This document shows positions 25,070 to 34,368 of a DNA stretch of 64,000 nucleotides, piece by piece. Source of the stretch: Methanoregulaceae archaeon (GTDB lineage: Bacteria > Armatimonadota > Fimbriimonadia > Fimbriimonadales > Fimbriimonadaceae). Both the position numbers and the translations under genes were made by a program. The stretch spans positions 62,001-126,000 of the forward strand of contig JADZEW010000001.1 of NCBI GenBank assembly GCA_020850325.1, given 5' to 3'. The notes under the pieces were generated by a model. That model did no database searches and was not told where the DNA came from. It worked only from the letters and a program-made list of their open reading frames with translations. The number at the start of each line of letters is the position of its first letter. Positions within the stretch are counted from its first letter, which is position 1.

Positions 25070-25103
25070 TGGATTTCTCCCTGCGCATCGCGCATGTAGA
25101 TCC

Positions 25104-25131
25104 ATTCGCAAAGCAGCCGCCTACGGTTTAC
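25104..25131 (-). promoter_or_regulatory. Motif copy E: GTAAAC-N18-GAAT
   Basis: Minus strand CGTAAACCGTAGGCGGCTGCTTTGCGAATGG, 35 nt before ATG of 49-aa ORF. Confidence 0.6.
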
Positions 25132-25395
25132 GAGCTCGGCGCAGGGTTGCGGAACTTGTCCAAGAACGGTCCGGTCGAGTCTTTGAATCGTCCACCAACA
25201 ATCTTGGCACCCATAAGCCGACTCATACCACACAAGACGACCCGACTCGCGTCTTATCGGCCTCCTCTCTGCCTGATCACGGTTGGATCTGTACCGGATC
25301 CTCAAAATAGCTTCCGTCGAGCAGGCACCGTCATGCACGTGATGGCGTCTGCGAGACCCCACATTGGAACTTCCTCTTCGTTCTTCGCCGCTAAC

Positions 25396-25423
25396 GTAAA
25401 CCAACGGCGTCGGCGGTGAGAAC
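25396..25423 (+). promoter_or_regulatory. Motif copy F: GTAAAC-N18-GAAC
   Basis: CGTAAACCAACGGCGTCGGCGGTGAGAAC, 8 nt before ATG at 25432. Confidence 0.6.
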
Positions 25424-25431
25424 AAGGGAGC

Positions 25432-26037
25432 ATGATGATCACAATCGATGCTCCCTTCGACATCAAGGCTACGACCCACATCACGGCTATGGGGGCACTG
25501 GCCATCGAGTTGCGCTCCGAGCGCGCAGAACTCATCGACGCCGTCGGATTGCTCTTTCGGAAAGAAGGAACAGACTGGTGCTTCATCGGGGAAGTGCGCC
25601 TGAGCGGGAATCCTGTGGCCGCGCAGTTGTACAACTACCGCTCCACGAGCCTCCGCCTTGAAATTGTCCAAACCACCATTCGACGTTGCCGATCCACTCT
25701 GGCTACTGACTGCCCAGAGGAAGTCAGCCAGTTGGCTCTTCGACTTGGCGCCGACCACCCCTTCTGGGGTCATTTGCTTGATCGATTCGGAAGTGCGGGC
25801 CCCGAGTACCTTTGCCGGATTCTTCGCCGTTCTCACATCGCTCTCCGCTCGCAGGCCGAGATCCTGGCTCTGATCGAGCTTAAGTTGGCACGTGAAGCTA
25901 TGCCCGAGGAACTCCGTGGCCGGGACGACCTCGTTACGTCGACGGACGCACGGATCGAGATGGCAGCCCTCGCGATTGAGTTCACGAGTGACCTTCGTCA
26001 CGACAACCTGTGCCCTCAGCAAAAGAAATCTGCCTAG
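25432..26037 (+). CDS. Hypothetical 201-aa protein
   Basis: ORF directly preceded by motif F and AAGGGAG; no recognised domain. Confidence 0.6.
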   Translation: MMITIDAPFDIKATTHITAMGALAIELRSERAELIDAVGLLFRKEGTDWCFIGEVRLSGNPVAAQLYNYRSTSLRLEIVQTTIRRCRSTLATDCPEEVSQLALRLGADHPFWGHLLDRFGSAGPEYLCRILRRSHIALRSQAEILALIELKLAREAMPEELRGRDDLVTSTDARIEMAALAIEFTSDLRHDNLCPQQKKSA

Positions 26038-26039
26038 CC

Positions 26040-26067
26040 GTAAACCGATTCGAGGCCCGAGGAGAAC
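26040..26067 (+). promoter_or_regulatory. Motif copy G: GTAAAC-N18-GAAC
   Basis: CGTAAACCGATTCGAGGCCCGAGGAGAAC, 8 nt before ATG at 26076. Confidence 0.6.
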
Positions 26068-26075
26068 AACCAATC

Positions 26076-26168
26076 ATGGAGATTCGCCGCAAAACGTTCA
26101 CTAGCATCACCAAGACTACGACCGCCGTTCCAGACGTGGTTCGGACAGCGAAGCAAGCTTCGAACTGA
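26076..26168 (+). CDS. Putative 30-aa peptide
   Basis: MEIRRKTFTSITKTTTAVPDVVRTAKQASN*, same motif-to-ATG spacing as copy F. Confidence 0.35.
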   Translation: MEIRRKTFTSITKTTTAVPDVVRTAKQASN

Positions 26169-26197
26169 TCCGCTACGCGGCAGCATGGAGGAAGAGC

Positions 26198-26269
26198 ATG
26201 AAGAAGACAACTCATAAACCGTGGCCTGAGCCGGTGCTGGACGCCCGCAAAAGGTTCAAAGGACGATAG
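26198..26269 (+). CDS. Putative 23-aa peptide
   Basis: MKKTTHKPWPEPVLDARKRFKGR* with GGAGGAAGAGC RBS, followed by hairpin. Confidence 0.35.
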   Translation: MKKTTHKPWPEPVLDARKRFKGR

Positions 26270-26275
26270 AGACGA

Positions 26276-26299
26276 TGCCCCCAGAGCACAATGGGGGCA
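26276..26299 (+). terminator. Hairpin tgccccc..gggggca
   Basis: 7-bp stem directly after the 23-aa ORF. Confidence 0.4.
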
Positions 26300-26390
26300 G
26301 ATCTTTCAGAAAAGCCGGCCATCTGCCAAGGACTTCACTGGCAACATCGAGTAAGGTTCATCAGGTACGAACCGTCGTATCGATCAGAGT

Positions 26391-29300
26391 ATGAGCACCT
26401 CGATCCGAACCAATTTCGCGATATTCATAGAGCACGACCCGCAGCTGCTTCGGCTCGGCATGTTGGCGGAACGGTACTTCACCGAGGATCCAAACACGAG
26501 CGTACTGAAGATCCGCCAGTTCGCCGAACTGTTGGCGCAGCGAGTGGCATCCGAGGTCGGCGAGTTCACGAGCACTGAGGAGCCTCAATACGAGCTTCTC
26601 AGGCGGCTACAAGATTCCGGTGTGTTGCCGAGAGAGGTCGCCCAGCTCTTCGGCCACATCAGAAGAACGGGCAACGCGGCCAACCACTCGCTCGCCGGCG
26701 ACCACGACACGGCCCTTTCCGCCATGAGATTCGCGTGGCAACTCTCAATCTGGTTTCAACGAACGTTTGTCGAACCGGCATACGCCTCTGTGCCCTTTCT
26801 GCCGCCTGCTCCACCGCAAGACCCAACTCCGCAACTGCTGAAAGAAATCACCGAACTTCGGCAGAGACTCTCCGAGTTCCAAGCGGCGCATGCCGAGAGT
26901 GTTGCCTCACAGACAGACCTCCAAGAGCAACTTGCTTCGGCCAAGAGCGAACAGCAGTTCTGGGCCGACCTGGCTCAGCAAGAAGAGGCGGCCAAGATTG
27001 AGGCCAACGCCAGGCTCGCACAACTTCAAGCAGCCGCGATCCAGAAGCCGAGCAATCGACAGGCCGTCTCAAGAATGGCTGCCCAAGCGGCGCTCAACCT
27101 CAGTCTCGACGAGGCCCAGACCCGGGCGATCATCGACGAGCAACTACGACAGTCTGGCTGGGAAGCAGATACCCAGAACCTCGCTTATGGAACTGGAGCG
27201 CGCCCAGAGAAGGGCAAGAACCGGGCAATCGCAGAATGGCCGACGAGTACGGGACCTGCCGACTACATCCTGTTCTGCGGCCTAACACCCATCGCAACGG
27301 TGGAGGCGAAGCGAGCGAATGTTGATGTCTCTGGATCACTTCAACAAGCGCAGCGTTATGCCCGGTCCTATTCCAGCTCTGACTTCCCGCCGCCGCAAGG
27401 ATCACCGTGGGATAACCTCAACATTCCCTTCGCCTTCTCCACGAACGGTCGCCCTTACTTGCGCCAGCTCGAGACCAAGTCTGGCATCTGGTTTCGTGAC
27501 CTACGTCGGAGCTCGAACCTGCCCGTCGCCCTAGATGGCTGGAAGACCCCGGAAGGTCTTCTCGCTTCACTCGCCAGCGACCCTGAAGCTGCCGAAGCGA
27601 AGCTCCAAGATGAGGGCTTCGAGTACGGCTTCACCGTCCGAGACTATCAACGAGCCGCAATCCAAGCGGTGGAAGAAGCGATCCAGGACGGTCAGAGATC
27701 CATGCTCGTGGCCATGGCAACGGGCACAGGCAAGACAAAGACCTGTATCGCGCTGATCTACCGACTCCTCAAGGTGAAGCGCTTCCGGAGAGTGCTGTTC
27801 CTCGTCGATCGAACCTCGCTTGGTGAGCAAGCCGCTAACGCGTTCAAAGAGACGCGGATGGAGAGCCTGCAGACGTTTGCCGACATCTTCGGCATCAAGG
27901 AAATCGACGAGCAACTTGCCGATCCCGACACTTGCGTCCACATCGCCACGATCCAAGGCATGGTCAAGCGTGTGCTCTACCCTGGCGAGAACCAGCACCC
28001 CCCGTCCGTCGACGCGTACGACTGCGTTATCGTTGATGAATGTCATCGTGGCTACCTGCTCGACCGGGAAATGGCCGACTCGGAGTTGCTCTTCCGAGGG
28101 TTCGAGGACTACGTTTCAAAGTATCGGCGCGTGCTCGACTACTTCGATGCGTTCAAGATCGGACTCACCGCAACGCCAGCGCTCCATACCACCGAGATCT
28201 TTGGGCGCCCTGTGTTCGTGTACTCCTATCGAGAAGCCGTCATCGATGGATTCCTGAACGATCACGAACCGCCGATCCGGATCGACACCGAGTTGTCTAC
28301 CGGCGGCATCCAGTGGAAGGTTGGCGAAACCGTCAAGGTGTACAACCCGGGCCGCAATGCGATCGACCTCTTCAACGCTCCCGATGAAATCAAGATCGAA
28401 GTCGATGAGTTCAACCGAAAGGTGGTGACCGAGTCGTTCAACCGAGTCGTCTGCCAACACCTCGCCAAAGAGCTCGATCCGAAGTCACCGCAGAAGACGC
28501 TCATCTTCTGCGCCAACACCGACCATGCTGATCTGGTCGTCAAGGTCCTGAAGGAAGAGTTCGAGAAGCAGTGGGGTTCGGTGGATGATGACGCAGTGCT
28601 CAAGATCACCGGCAACGCAGATAAGCCGCTCGAACTGATCCGACGATTCAAGAACGAGCGTTATCCCAACGTCGCGGTGACCGTCGACCTGCTCACCACC
28701 GGCATCGACGTGCCCGAAATCTGCAATCTCGTCTTCCTCCGTCGGGTGAACAGCCGCATCCTCTACGATCAGATGCTCGGACGAGCAACGCGCCTCTGTC
28801 CGGAGATCGGCAAAGAGGCCTTCCGAGTCTTCGATGCCGTCCAGCTCTATGACGCACTGAAGGATCTCACCGACATGCAGCCCGTCGTGGTGAACCCGAC
28901 CATCGAGTTTGCCACCCTCCAGGACGAGATCGCTTCGAACCACTCCGAGGAGCATCAGGCTCTTGCCGTCGATCAGTTCCTTGCCAAGTTCCAGCGGAAG
29001 AAAGCAAAGCTGGACGATCAAGCCGCCGGTGAGTTCGAAGCCATCGCAGGGATGAAGCCCACGGCATTCGTCAATCACCTGCGAAGCCTCACCGTCGACG
29101 AGATTGCTGCTTGGTTCACGCAGCACCCGGGCCTTGGCGAACTGCTCGACCGAAAGACGAAGCAACCCCCCAGGCCCATCCTGATCTCCGAACACGAAGA
29201 CGCGCTAAAGAGCGTGCAAAGAGGCTATGGCGATGGAGTCAAGCCGGAAGACTATCTCGACGGCTTTAAGTCATTCCTGAATACCCACCGAAACTCGATC

Positions 29301-29747
29301 CCTGCTTTGATCACCGTTCTCACCAAGCCACGCGATCTCACCCGAAAAGACCTGCGCGAGCTGGCCATCGAACTCGACAAGGCTGGATTCAATGAGGCCG
29401 GACTGACCACCGCGTGGCGGGAAGCTAAGAACGTCGACATCGCCGCGCGTATCGTTGGGTTCGTTCGTCAAGCTGCCCTCGGAGATCCCCTAGTTCCCTA
29501 CGATCAACGGGTTGACCAAGCCCTCCAGTCCATGTTGAGTTCGCGAGCGTGGAGCACCCCTCAGCGGCAGTGGCTTCAGCGTATTGCCGCCCAAATCAAG
29601 GCCAATGTCGTCGTCGATGCCGAAATGCTGGACGACCCGCAGCTACTCTTCAAGCGAGAGGGCGGCGGTTCCGAGCGCCTCAACCGGCTCTTCGAGGGCG
29701 AACTCTTCGACATCTTGGCCAAACTCAAAGACGCCGTCTGGGCCTAA
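26391..29747 (+). CDS. hsdR: Type I restriction endonuclease R subunit
   Basis: N-terminal DUF4145-like region, 'MLVAMATGTGKTKTCIALIYRLL', 'VDECHRGY', 'LTTGIDVPEICNLVFLRRV..LGRATRLCP'. Confidence 0.95.
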   Translation: MSTSIRTNFAIFIEHDPQLLRLGMLAERYFTEDPNTSVLKIRQFAELLAQRVASEVGEFTSTEEPQYELLRRLQDSGVLPREVAQLFGHIRRTGNAANHSLAGDHDTALSAMRFAWQLSIWFQRTFVEPAYASVPFLPPAPPQDPTPQLLKEITELRQRLSEFQAAHAESVASQTDLQEQLASAKSEQQFWADLAQQEEAAKIEANARLAQLQAAAIQKPSNRQAVSRMAAQAALNLSLDEAQTRAIIDEQLRQSGWEADTQNLAYGTGARPEKGKNRAIAEWPTSTGPADYILFCGLTPIATVEAKRANVDVSGSLQQAQRYARSYSSSDFPPPQGSPWDNLNIPFAFSTNGRPYLRQLETKSGIWFRDLRRSSNLPVALDGWKTPEGLLASLASDPEAAEAKLQDEGFEYGFTVRDYQRAAIQAVEEAIQDGQRSMLVAMATGTGKTKTCIALIYRLLKVKRFRRVLFLVDRTSLGEQAANAFKETRMESLQTFADIFGIKEIDEQLADPDTCVHIATIQGMVKRVLYPGENQHPPSVDAYDCVIVDECHRGYLLDREMADSELLFRGFEDYVSKYRRVLDYFDAFKIGLTATPALHTTEIFGRPVFVYSYREAVIDGFLNDHEPPIRIDTELSTGGIQWKVGETVKVYNPGRNAIDLFNAPDEIKIEVDEFNRKVVTESFNRVVCQHLAKELDPKSPQKTLIFCANTDHADLVVKVLKEEFEKQWGSVDDDAVLKITGNADKPLELIRRFKNERYPNVAVTVDLLTTGIDVPEICNLVFLRRVNSRILYDQMLGRATRLCPEIGKEAFRVFDAVQLYDALKDLTDMQPVVVNPTIEFATLQDEIASNHSEEHQALAVDQFLAKFQRKKAKLDDQAAGEFEAIAGMKPTAFVNHLRSLTVDEIAAWFTQHPGLGELLDRKTKQPPRPILISEHEDALKSVQRGYGDGVKPEDYLDGFKSFLNTHRNSIPALITVLTKPRDLTRKDLRELAIELDKAGFNEAGLTTAWREAKNVDIAARIVGFVRQAALGDPLVPYDQRVDQALQSMLSSRAWSTPQRQWLQRIAAQIKANVVVDAEMLDDPQLLFKREGGGSERLNRLFEGELFDILAKLKDAVWA

Positions 29748-29753
29748 CCGAAC

Positions 29754-31235
29754 ATGAGCAACGTTCAAGACATCGTCGCCAAGCTGTGGAACCTCTGCAA
29801 CATCCTCAAGGATGACGGAGTCACCTACCACCAGTACGTCACCGAGCTCACCTACCTCTTGTTCCTCAAGATGGCAGAGGAGACCGGCAACGAGAAGCAA
29901 CTCCCCGAAGGCTATCGTTGGAAGGATCTCGTTCAGCACGCGGCGCCGGAGCGACTGACCTTCTACAAGAAGATGCTCGTCGACCTGGGCAACACGGGCT
30001 CACCCCTTGTTCAGGAGATCTACGCCAACGCGAGTTCCTTCGTCAAGAAACCCAAAACGCTCTCCGAGCTCGTCACCCAAATCGATAACCTGGACTGGTT
30101 CGAAGCCAAACGGGAGGGGATGGGTGACCTCTATGAGGGCTTGCTCGAAAAGAACGCGAACGAGAAGAAGTCCGGTGCGGGTCAGTATTTCACGCCTCGA
30201 CCCCTGATCGAATCCATGGTCCGCGTGCTCAAACCGCAACTCGGCGACATCATCCAAGATCCCGCAGCGGGCACCGGTGGCTTTCCGATCATGGCGAGCC
30301 ACTACATGCGGAACCTGCCTCCGTTCGCTCCGAATGCTGACGATGACCGATTGGCAACGTGGACCGATGCGCAGCAGAGGCAGTTCCACACGAAGACCTT
30401 CTATGGGATGGAGCACGTCCAAGACGCGCACCGCCTTGCCCTCATGAACCTGATGCTCCACGGTCTCGAGACCGATCCGGAACACAGTGGGATCTTTTAT
30501 GGCGACACGCTTTCCAGCGATCACGAGCGGATGCCCAAGGCGACGCTCATCCTCACCAATCCGCCGTTCGGCACCAAGAAGGGCGGAGGCGTACCGACGC
30601 GGGATGACTTCACCTACCCCACCAGCAACAAGCAACTTGCCTTCTTGCAGCACATCTATCGCGCGTTGAAGCCCGGGGGACGTGCGGGGGTCGTGCTCCC
30701 AGACAACGTGCTCTTCGAAGGCAACATCGGCCGGTCGATCCGCCAAGACCTCATGCACAAGTGCAATCTGCACACGATCTTGCGGTTGCCGACCGGAATC
30801 TTCTATGCGCAGGGCGTGAAGACGAACGTGCTCTTCTTCACCAAGGGGATGGAGGAGAAGGACAACACCAAGGAGACATGGGTGTACGACCTGCGCGCGA
30901 ACATGCCGAACTTCGGCAAGCGGACGGTGCTCGAGCATTCCCACTTCGAGCCGTTCGAGATTGCGTTCGGTGACGATCCCCTCGGCGGTCCCACTGCGCT
31001 GGCAAAGAGAGTCGATGAAGGCGAGACGGGCAGATTTCGGCGGTTCACGCGCGAAGAGATCGCCGCCCGGGGCGACAGTCTGGACATCTCTTGGTTGAGG
31101 GACGACTCCGCTGGTGCTAACGATGAATTGGAGGAGCCAAGCGTGCTCGCTCGCGAGGCGATGGATGAGCTCGAGGCGGCAATGGTCGAGTTACGCGGAA
31201 TCCTGGAAGAACTCGGCGAGGCGGTCGAGGCGTGA
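29754..31235 (+). CDS. hsdM: Type I R-M DNA methyltransferase M subunit
   Basis: 'GAGQYFTPRPLIESMV', 'DPAAGTGGFPIMA', 'LTNPPFGTKKGGG' (NPPF). Confidence 0.97.
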   Translation: MSNVQDIVAKLWNLCNILKDDGVTYHQYVTELTYLLFLKMAEETGNEKQLPEGYRWKDLVQHAAPERLTFYKKMLVDLGNTGSPLVQEIYANASSFVKKPKTLSELVTQIDNLDWFEAKREGMGDLYEGLLEKNANEKKSGAGQYFTPRPLIESMVRVLKPQLGDIIQDPAAGTGGFPIMASHYMRNLPPFAPNADDDRLATWTDAQQRQFHTKTFYGMEHVQDAHRLALMNLMLHGLETDPEHSGIFYGDTLSSDHERMPKATLILTNPPFGTKKGGGVPTRDDFTYPTSNKQLAFLQHIYRALKPGGRAGVVLPDNVLFEGNIGRSIRQDLMHKCNLHTILRLPTGIFYAQGVKTNVLFFTKGMEEKDNTKETWVYDLRANMPNFGKRTVLEHSHFEPFEIAFGDDPLGGPTALAKRVDEGETGRFRRFTREEIAARGDSLDISWLRDDSAGANDELEEPSVLAREAMDELEAAMVELRGILEELGEAVEA

Positions 31236-32809
31236 GTGACTTGCCAGAGGGCTGGGAACGAGTCCGCTTTGGCGACTTGAACAGTTATTCGTCGGGCACC
31301 GTGGACCCATCGAACACCCCAGGCGAGGAGTTCGAGTTGTACAGCGTTCCAATCTTCCCAACCGGTGAGCCTGAGTTCCAGCTCGGAAGCGAGATTGGTT
31401 CAACGAAGCAGTCAGTTGAGCCCGCAGACGTGCTCGTCTGCAAGATCAATCCGAGAATCAACCGTGTCTGGCAAGTGAAACCAAAGGGCCCGAAGCGACA
31501 GATCGCCTCCTCAGAGTGGATTGTGATTCGGTCGCCAGAGATGGACCCAAGGTTTCTACGCTACTACTTCATGAGCCCAGCGTTTCGCGAGTTCATCTGC
31601 CAGGACGTGACTGGAGTGGGGGGCTCACTGACTCGCGCTCAACCAAAGCGAGTGGCCACCCACGGCGTCCCTATTGCCCCACGACCTGAGCAAGGGCGCA
31701 TCGCCGACAAACTCGACGCGGTGCTGGCGCGGGTGGACGCCTGTCGAGCCCGCCTCGACCGCGCCGACGAGATCATCCAGCGCTTCCGCCAATCTGTCCT
31801 ATCTACCGCAACATCAGGCAACCAGAACGCGGAATCTTCTGCATCTGAAGCAGACTCTGTTGGTTGGGAGTTGCATACATTGGCTGATTTGTGCGAGCGC
31901 GGCCGGGTCATTACTTATGGAGTGATCAAGTTGGGCCCGGAGGCTCCATCGGGCATACCCTGCCTTAGAACGAGTAACGTGCGATGGCTTCGCTTTGAAC
32001 TCGATGGATTGAAGAAGATCTCCCCGAGCCTCTCATTAGAATATTCGCGGACAATCCTACAGGGTGGGGAAGTGCTCGTCAATGTAAGAGGGACCCTGGG
32101 AGGTGTCGCCGTCTCGACGCCTACCATGATGGGTTGGAATGTCTCCCGAGAAGTAGCTGTCGTGCCCGTCGACACTCTCAAGGTAAACCCTTCATATCTT
32201 GCCTACTGGATCGGCTCAAGCCGGAGTCAACAGTGGCTAGGTGCGGTTAAGAAAGGGGTTGCCTACATAGGCATAAACATCGAAGACCTTCGAAGCCTGC
32301 CGGTCATGCTCCCTACTCTCCAAGAACAGTCGCGAATTGTCGCATTGGTTCAGACTCTGAACTTGTTCGCGGACGTATTGGAGGCGCGTCTTCAGTCCGC
32401 ACGCTTGACAATCGATGCCTTGACGCCCGCCCTTCTGGCCAAGGCCTTTCGAGGCGAACTCGTACCCCAAGACCCCAATGACGAACCCGCCGCCGAACTG
32501 CTCGAGCGTATTCGAGCCTCCAAAACCCCAAAGAAGAGCGTCCCAAGACAGAAACGGCGCTCCGCGAGAAACACCAAACGAGAAGCCATGCTCACTCGAA
32601 CACCAACTCACCGGAAGGATCCTGCCGTGCGGGATCAACCCTACCTCAAGGAAATCGTTCTCGAGCTTGGCGGCCTCACCGACGCGGCTGTCCTCTTCAA
32701 TGCTGCTGCACTGCCGATCGTCGACTTCTACAAGCAACTGGCCGACGAGTTTCGGGCGGGGCACCTGCGAGAGGCGGGCGAAGGTCAAATCGAGGCGGCA
32801 AAAAGATGA
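31232..32809 (+). CDS. hsdS: Type I R-M specificity S subunit with C-terminal extension
   Basis: Two TRD-like halves with 'QSRIVALVQTLN..LLAKAFRGELVPQDPNDEPAAELLERI'; overlaps hsdM and the next gene. Confidence 0.93.
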   Translation: MSDLPEGWERVRFGDLNSYSSGTVDPSNTPGEEFELYSVPIFPTGEPEFQLGSEIGSTKQSVEPADVLVCKINPRINRVWQVKPKGPKRQIASSEWIVIRSPEMDPRFLRYYFMSPAFREFICQDVTGVGGSLTRAQPKRVATHGVPIAPRPEQGRIADKLDAVLARVDACRARLDRADEIIQRFRQSVLSTATSGNQNAESSASEADSVGWELHTLADLCERGRVITYGVIKLGPEAPSGIPCLRTSNVRWLRFELDGLKKISPSLSLEYSRTILQGGEVLVNVRGTLGGVAVSTPTMMGWNVSREVAVVPVDTLKVNPSYLAYWIGSSRSQQWLGAVKKGVAYIGINIEDLRSLPVMLPTLQEQSRIVALVQTLNLFADVLEARLQSARLTIDALTPALLAKAFRGELVPQDPNDEPAAELLERIRASKTPKKSVPRQKRRSARNTKREAMLTRTPTHRKDPAVRDQPYLKEIVLELGGLTDAAVLFNAAALPIVDFYKQLADEFRAGHLREAGEGQIEAAKR

Positions 32810-34368
32810 GACTTCTGAGTCTGAGAGTAACCGGTCACAGGAAGCTGAGAGACCTGACCATCGATTTTTCAACGCAACTGACCACCGTCATGATCGGAGA
32901 GAACGGGACAGGTAAGTCGACCATCTTAGAGGTCATTGCGGATATCTTCAAGCGGCTCGACTTTCAGGAGTCTCCGCCAACATACGGTGTCGAACTCACC
33001 TACCGGATAAACAACGTGACAGTGAAGGTGTCGAACCCAGAGAGTAAGTGGGAGATACTGGTTGGGGAAGATGCTTGCAGCTTGACTCAGTTCGTGGCTC
33101 AGGAGTTACTACCTGACATGATCTTCGGCTACTACTCTGGAGACAACAATCGCCTCGAGAGCATCTTCGAGAGGCACCAGACTGACTACTATAAGTGGGT
33201 GAGGAGCTCAGCTTCTCAAGAACTCTTGGTGACTCCGCCAAAAGAGAGGCGACTCTTCTTTTGCCGGCCGATCCATGGCGTACTGGCACTCATCACCAGC
33301 TTTATGTTCCCAGACGATGCCATCCATGACGAGTACAAAGAACTTCTCAAGATAGAGGCGTTTCATCAGGCGCTCTTTTTGCTCCGGGAACCATGGTGGA
33401 CCAGAGGCTCCGTCGACAGTTTTTGGGGAGCGACTGGAAGACCAGCTGAGATAAGCAAGTGGCTGGAACAATGTTCCTTCTTTCCAATAGTCATCAAGTC
33501 CAAGGTTCGAGACGATTATCGAGCGTCTGGCAGTGATGAGGAGCAATATGCGCTCTTCTTAAATGGCCAGGACAGCCTGGACGCGCTTCTCACGAACTTT
33601 GCTGAAGTTAAGCAGAAGGAGCGCGTGGTCTTCGAGTCTTTAGAAAGTCTCGACATTTCCGGGCTGTATCGCTGGGTGCAGGTCTGGCTCTCCAAGCGTG
33701 ATGAGCAAACGGGTGAAGTAAGTTTCGGCGACCTTTCTGACGGAGAACGACAAGTGCTGATGGTCTTGGGACTTCTGTGGGTCTCGACGGGCAGGAACAC
33801 GCTGTTCCTCTTGGATGAGCCTGATACTCATTTGAACCCTGCATGGCAACTCCGTTACTTGGATCTGATACAGAAGTGGGCTCGCTTCGACAAAGACAAC
33901 TGTCAAGTGATCATGGCGACCCACAATCCCCTCACGATTGCTTCCTTGAGCAGAGACGATGTAAGAGTCCTGGTCGAGCAGGATGGAGAGCTTCGAGCTT
34001 CAAGGCCCTTTACGGATCCCTTGGGTCTGGGTTTCTCCTCAATCCTTACAGAGGTCTTTGGACTACCATCGACGCTCGACTCCAAGACGCAAAAGGACAT
34101 TGATCGAAGAAATGAGCTTGCCAGGATAGGAGAACTCACTTCTGAACAGGAGATAGAGCTCGCGAATCTGAGTCAAAGACTAGACAAGCTTGGCTTCGCG
34201 TTCACGAGTCGAGAGCCGCTCTATAACGAGTTCTTGCGCGCTTGGAACGACGTACGATACCAAAGGACAGCCGGGCGATCGCCTGAGGAACTTGCCAATC
34301 GGAGAAAGGCGATGACGGCTCTGATCAAGCAGTTAACAACTCCGGAGGTGCCGGTTGATCCACATTAA
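32806..34368 (+). CDS. ATPase, PtuA-like (Septu/retron-associated type)
   Basis: 'MIGENGTGKSTILEVIADIF', 'LSDGERQVLMVLGLLW', 'LFLLDEPDTHLNPAWQ', 'VIMATHNPLTIASL'. Confidence 0.8.
   Translation: MRLLSLRVTGHRKLRDLTIDFSTQLTTVMIGENGTGKSTILEVIADIFKRLDFQESPPTYGVELTYRINNVTVKVSNPESKWEILVGEDACSLTQFVAQELLPDMIFGYYSGDNNRLESIFERHQTDYYKWVRSSASQELLVTPPKERRLFFCRPIHGVLALITSFMFPDDAIHDEYKELLKIEAFHQALFLLREPWWTRGSVDSFWGATGRPAEISKWLEQCSFFPIVIKSKVRDDYRASGSDEEQYALFLNGQDSLDALLTNFAEVKQKERVVFESLESLDISGLYRWVQVWLSKRDEQTGEVSFGDLSDGERQVLMVLGLLWVSTGRNTLFLLDEPDTHLNPAWQLRYLDLIQKWARFDKDNCQVIMATHNPLTIASLSRDDVRVLVEQDGELRASRPFTDPLGLGFSSILTEVFGLPSTLDSKTQKDIDRRNELARIGELTSEQEIELANLSQRLDKLGFAFTSREPLYNEFLRAWNDVRYQRTAGRSPEELANRRKAMTALIKQLTTPEVPVDPH

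Noticed and set aside
25066-26073. 335-aa minus-strand ORF
   Set aside because: Spans promoter motifs and low-complexity frames; the plus-strand ORF at 25432 has the better start context. Not certain.
32186-32191. Another GTAAAC in hsdS
   Set aside because: Within coding sequence and no GAA at +18.
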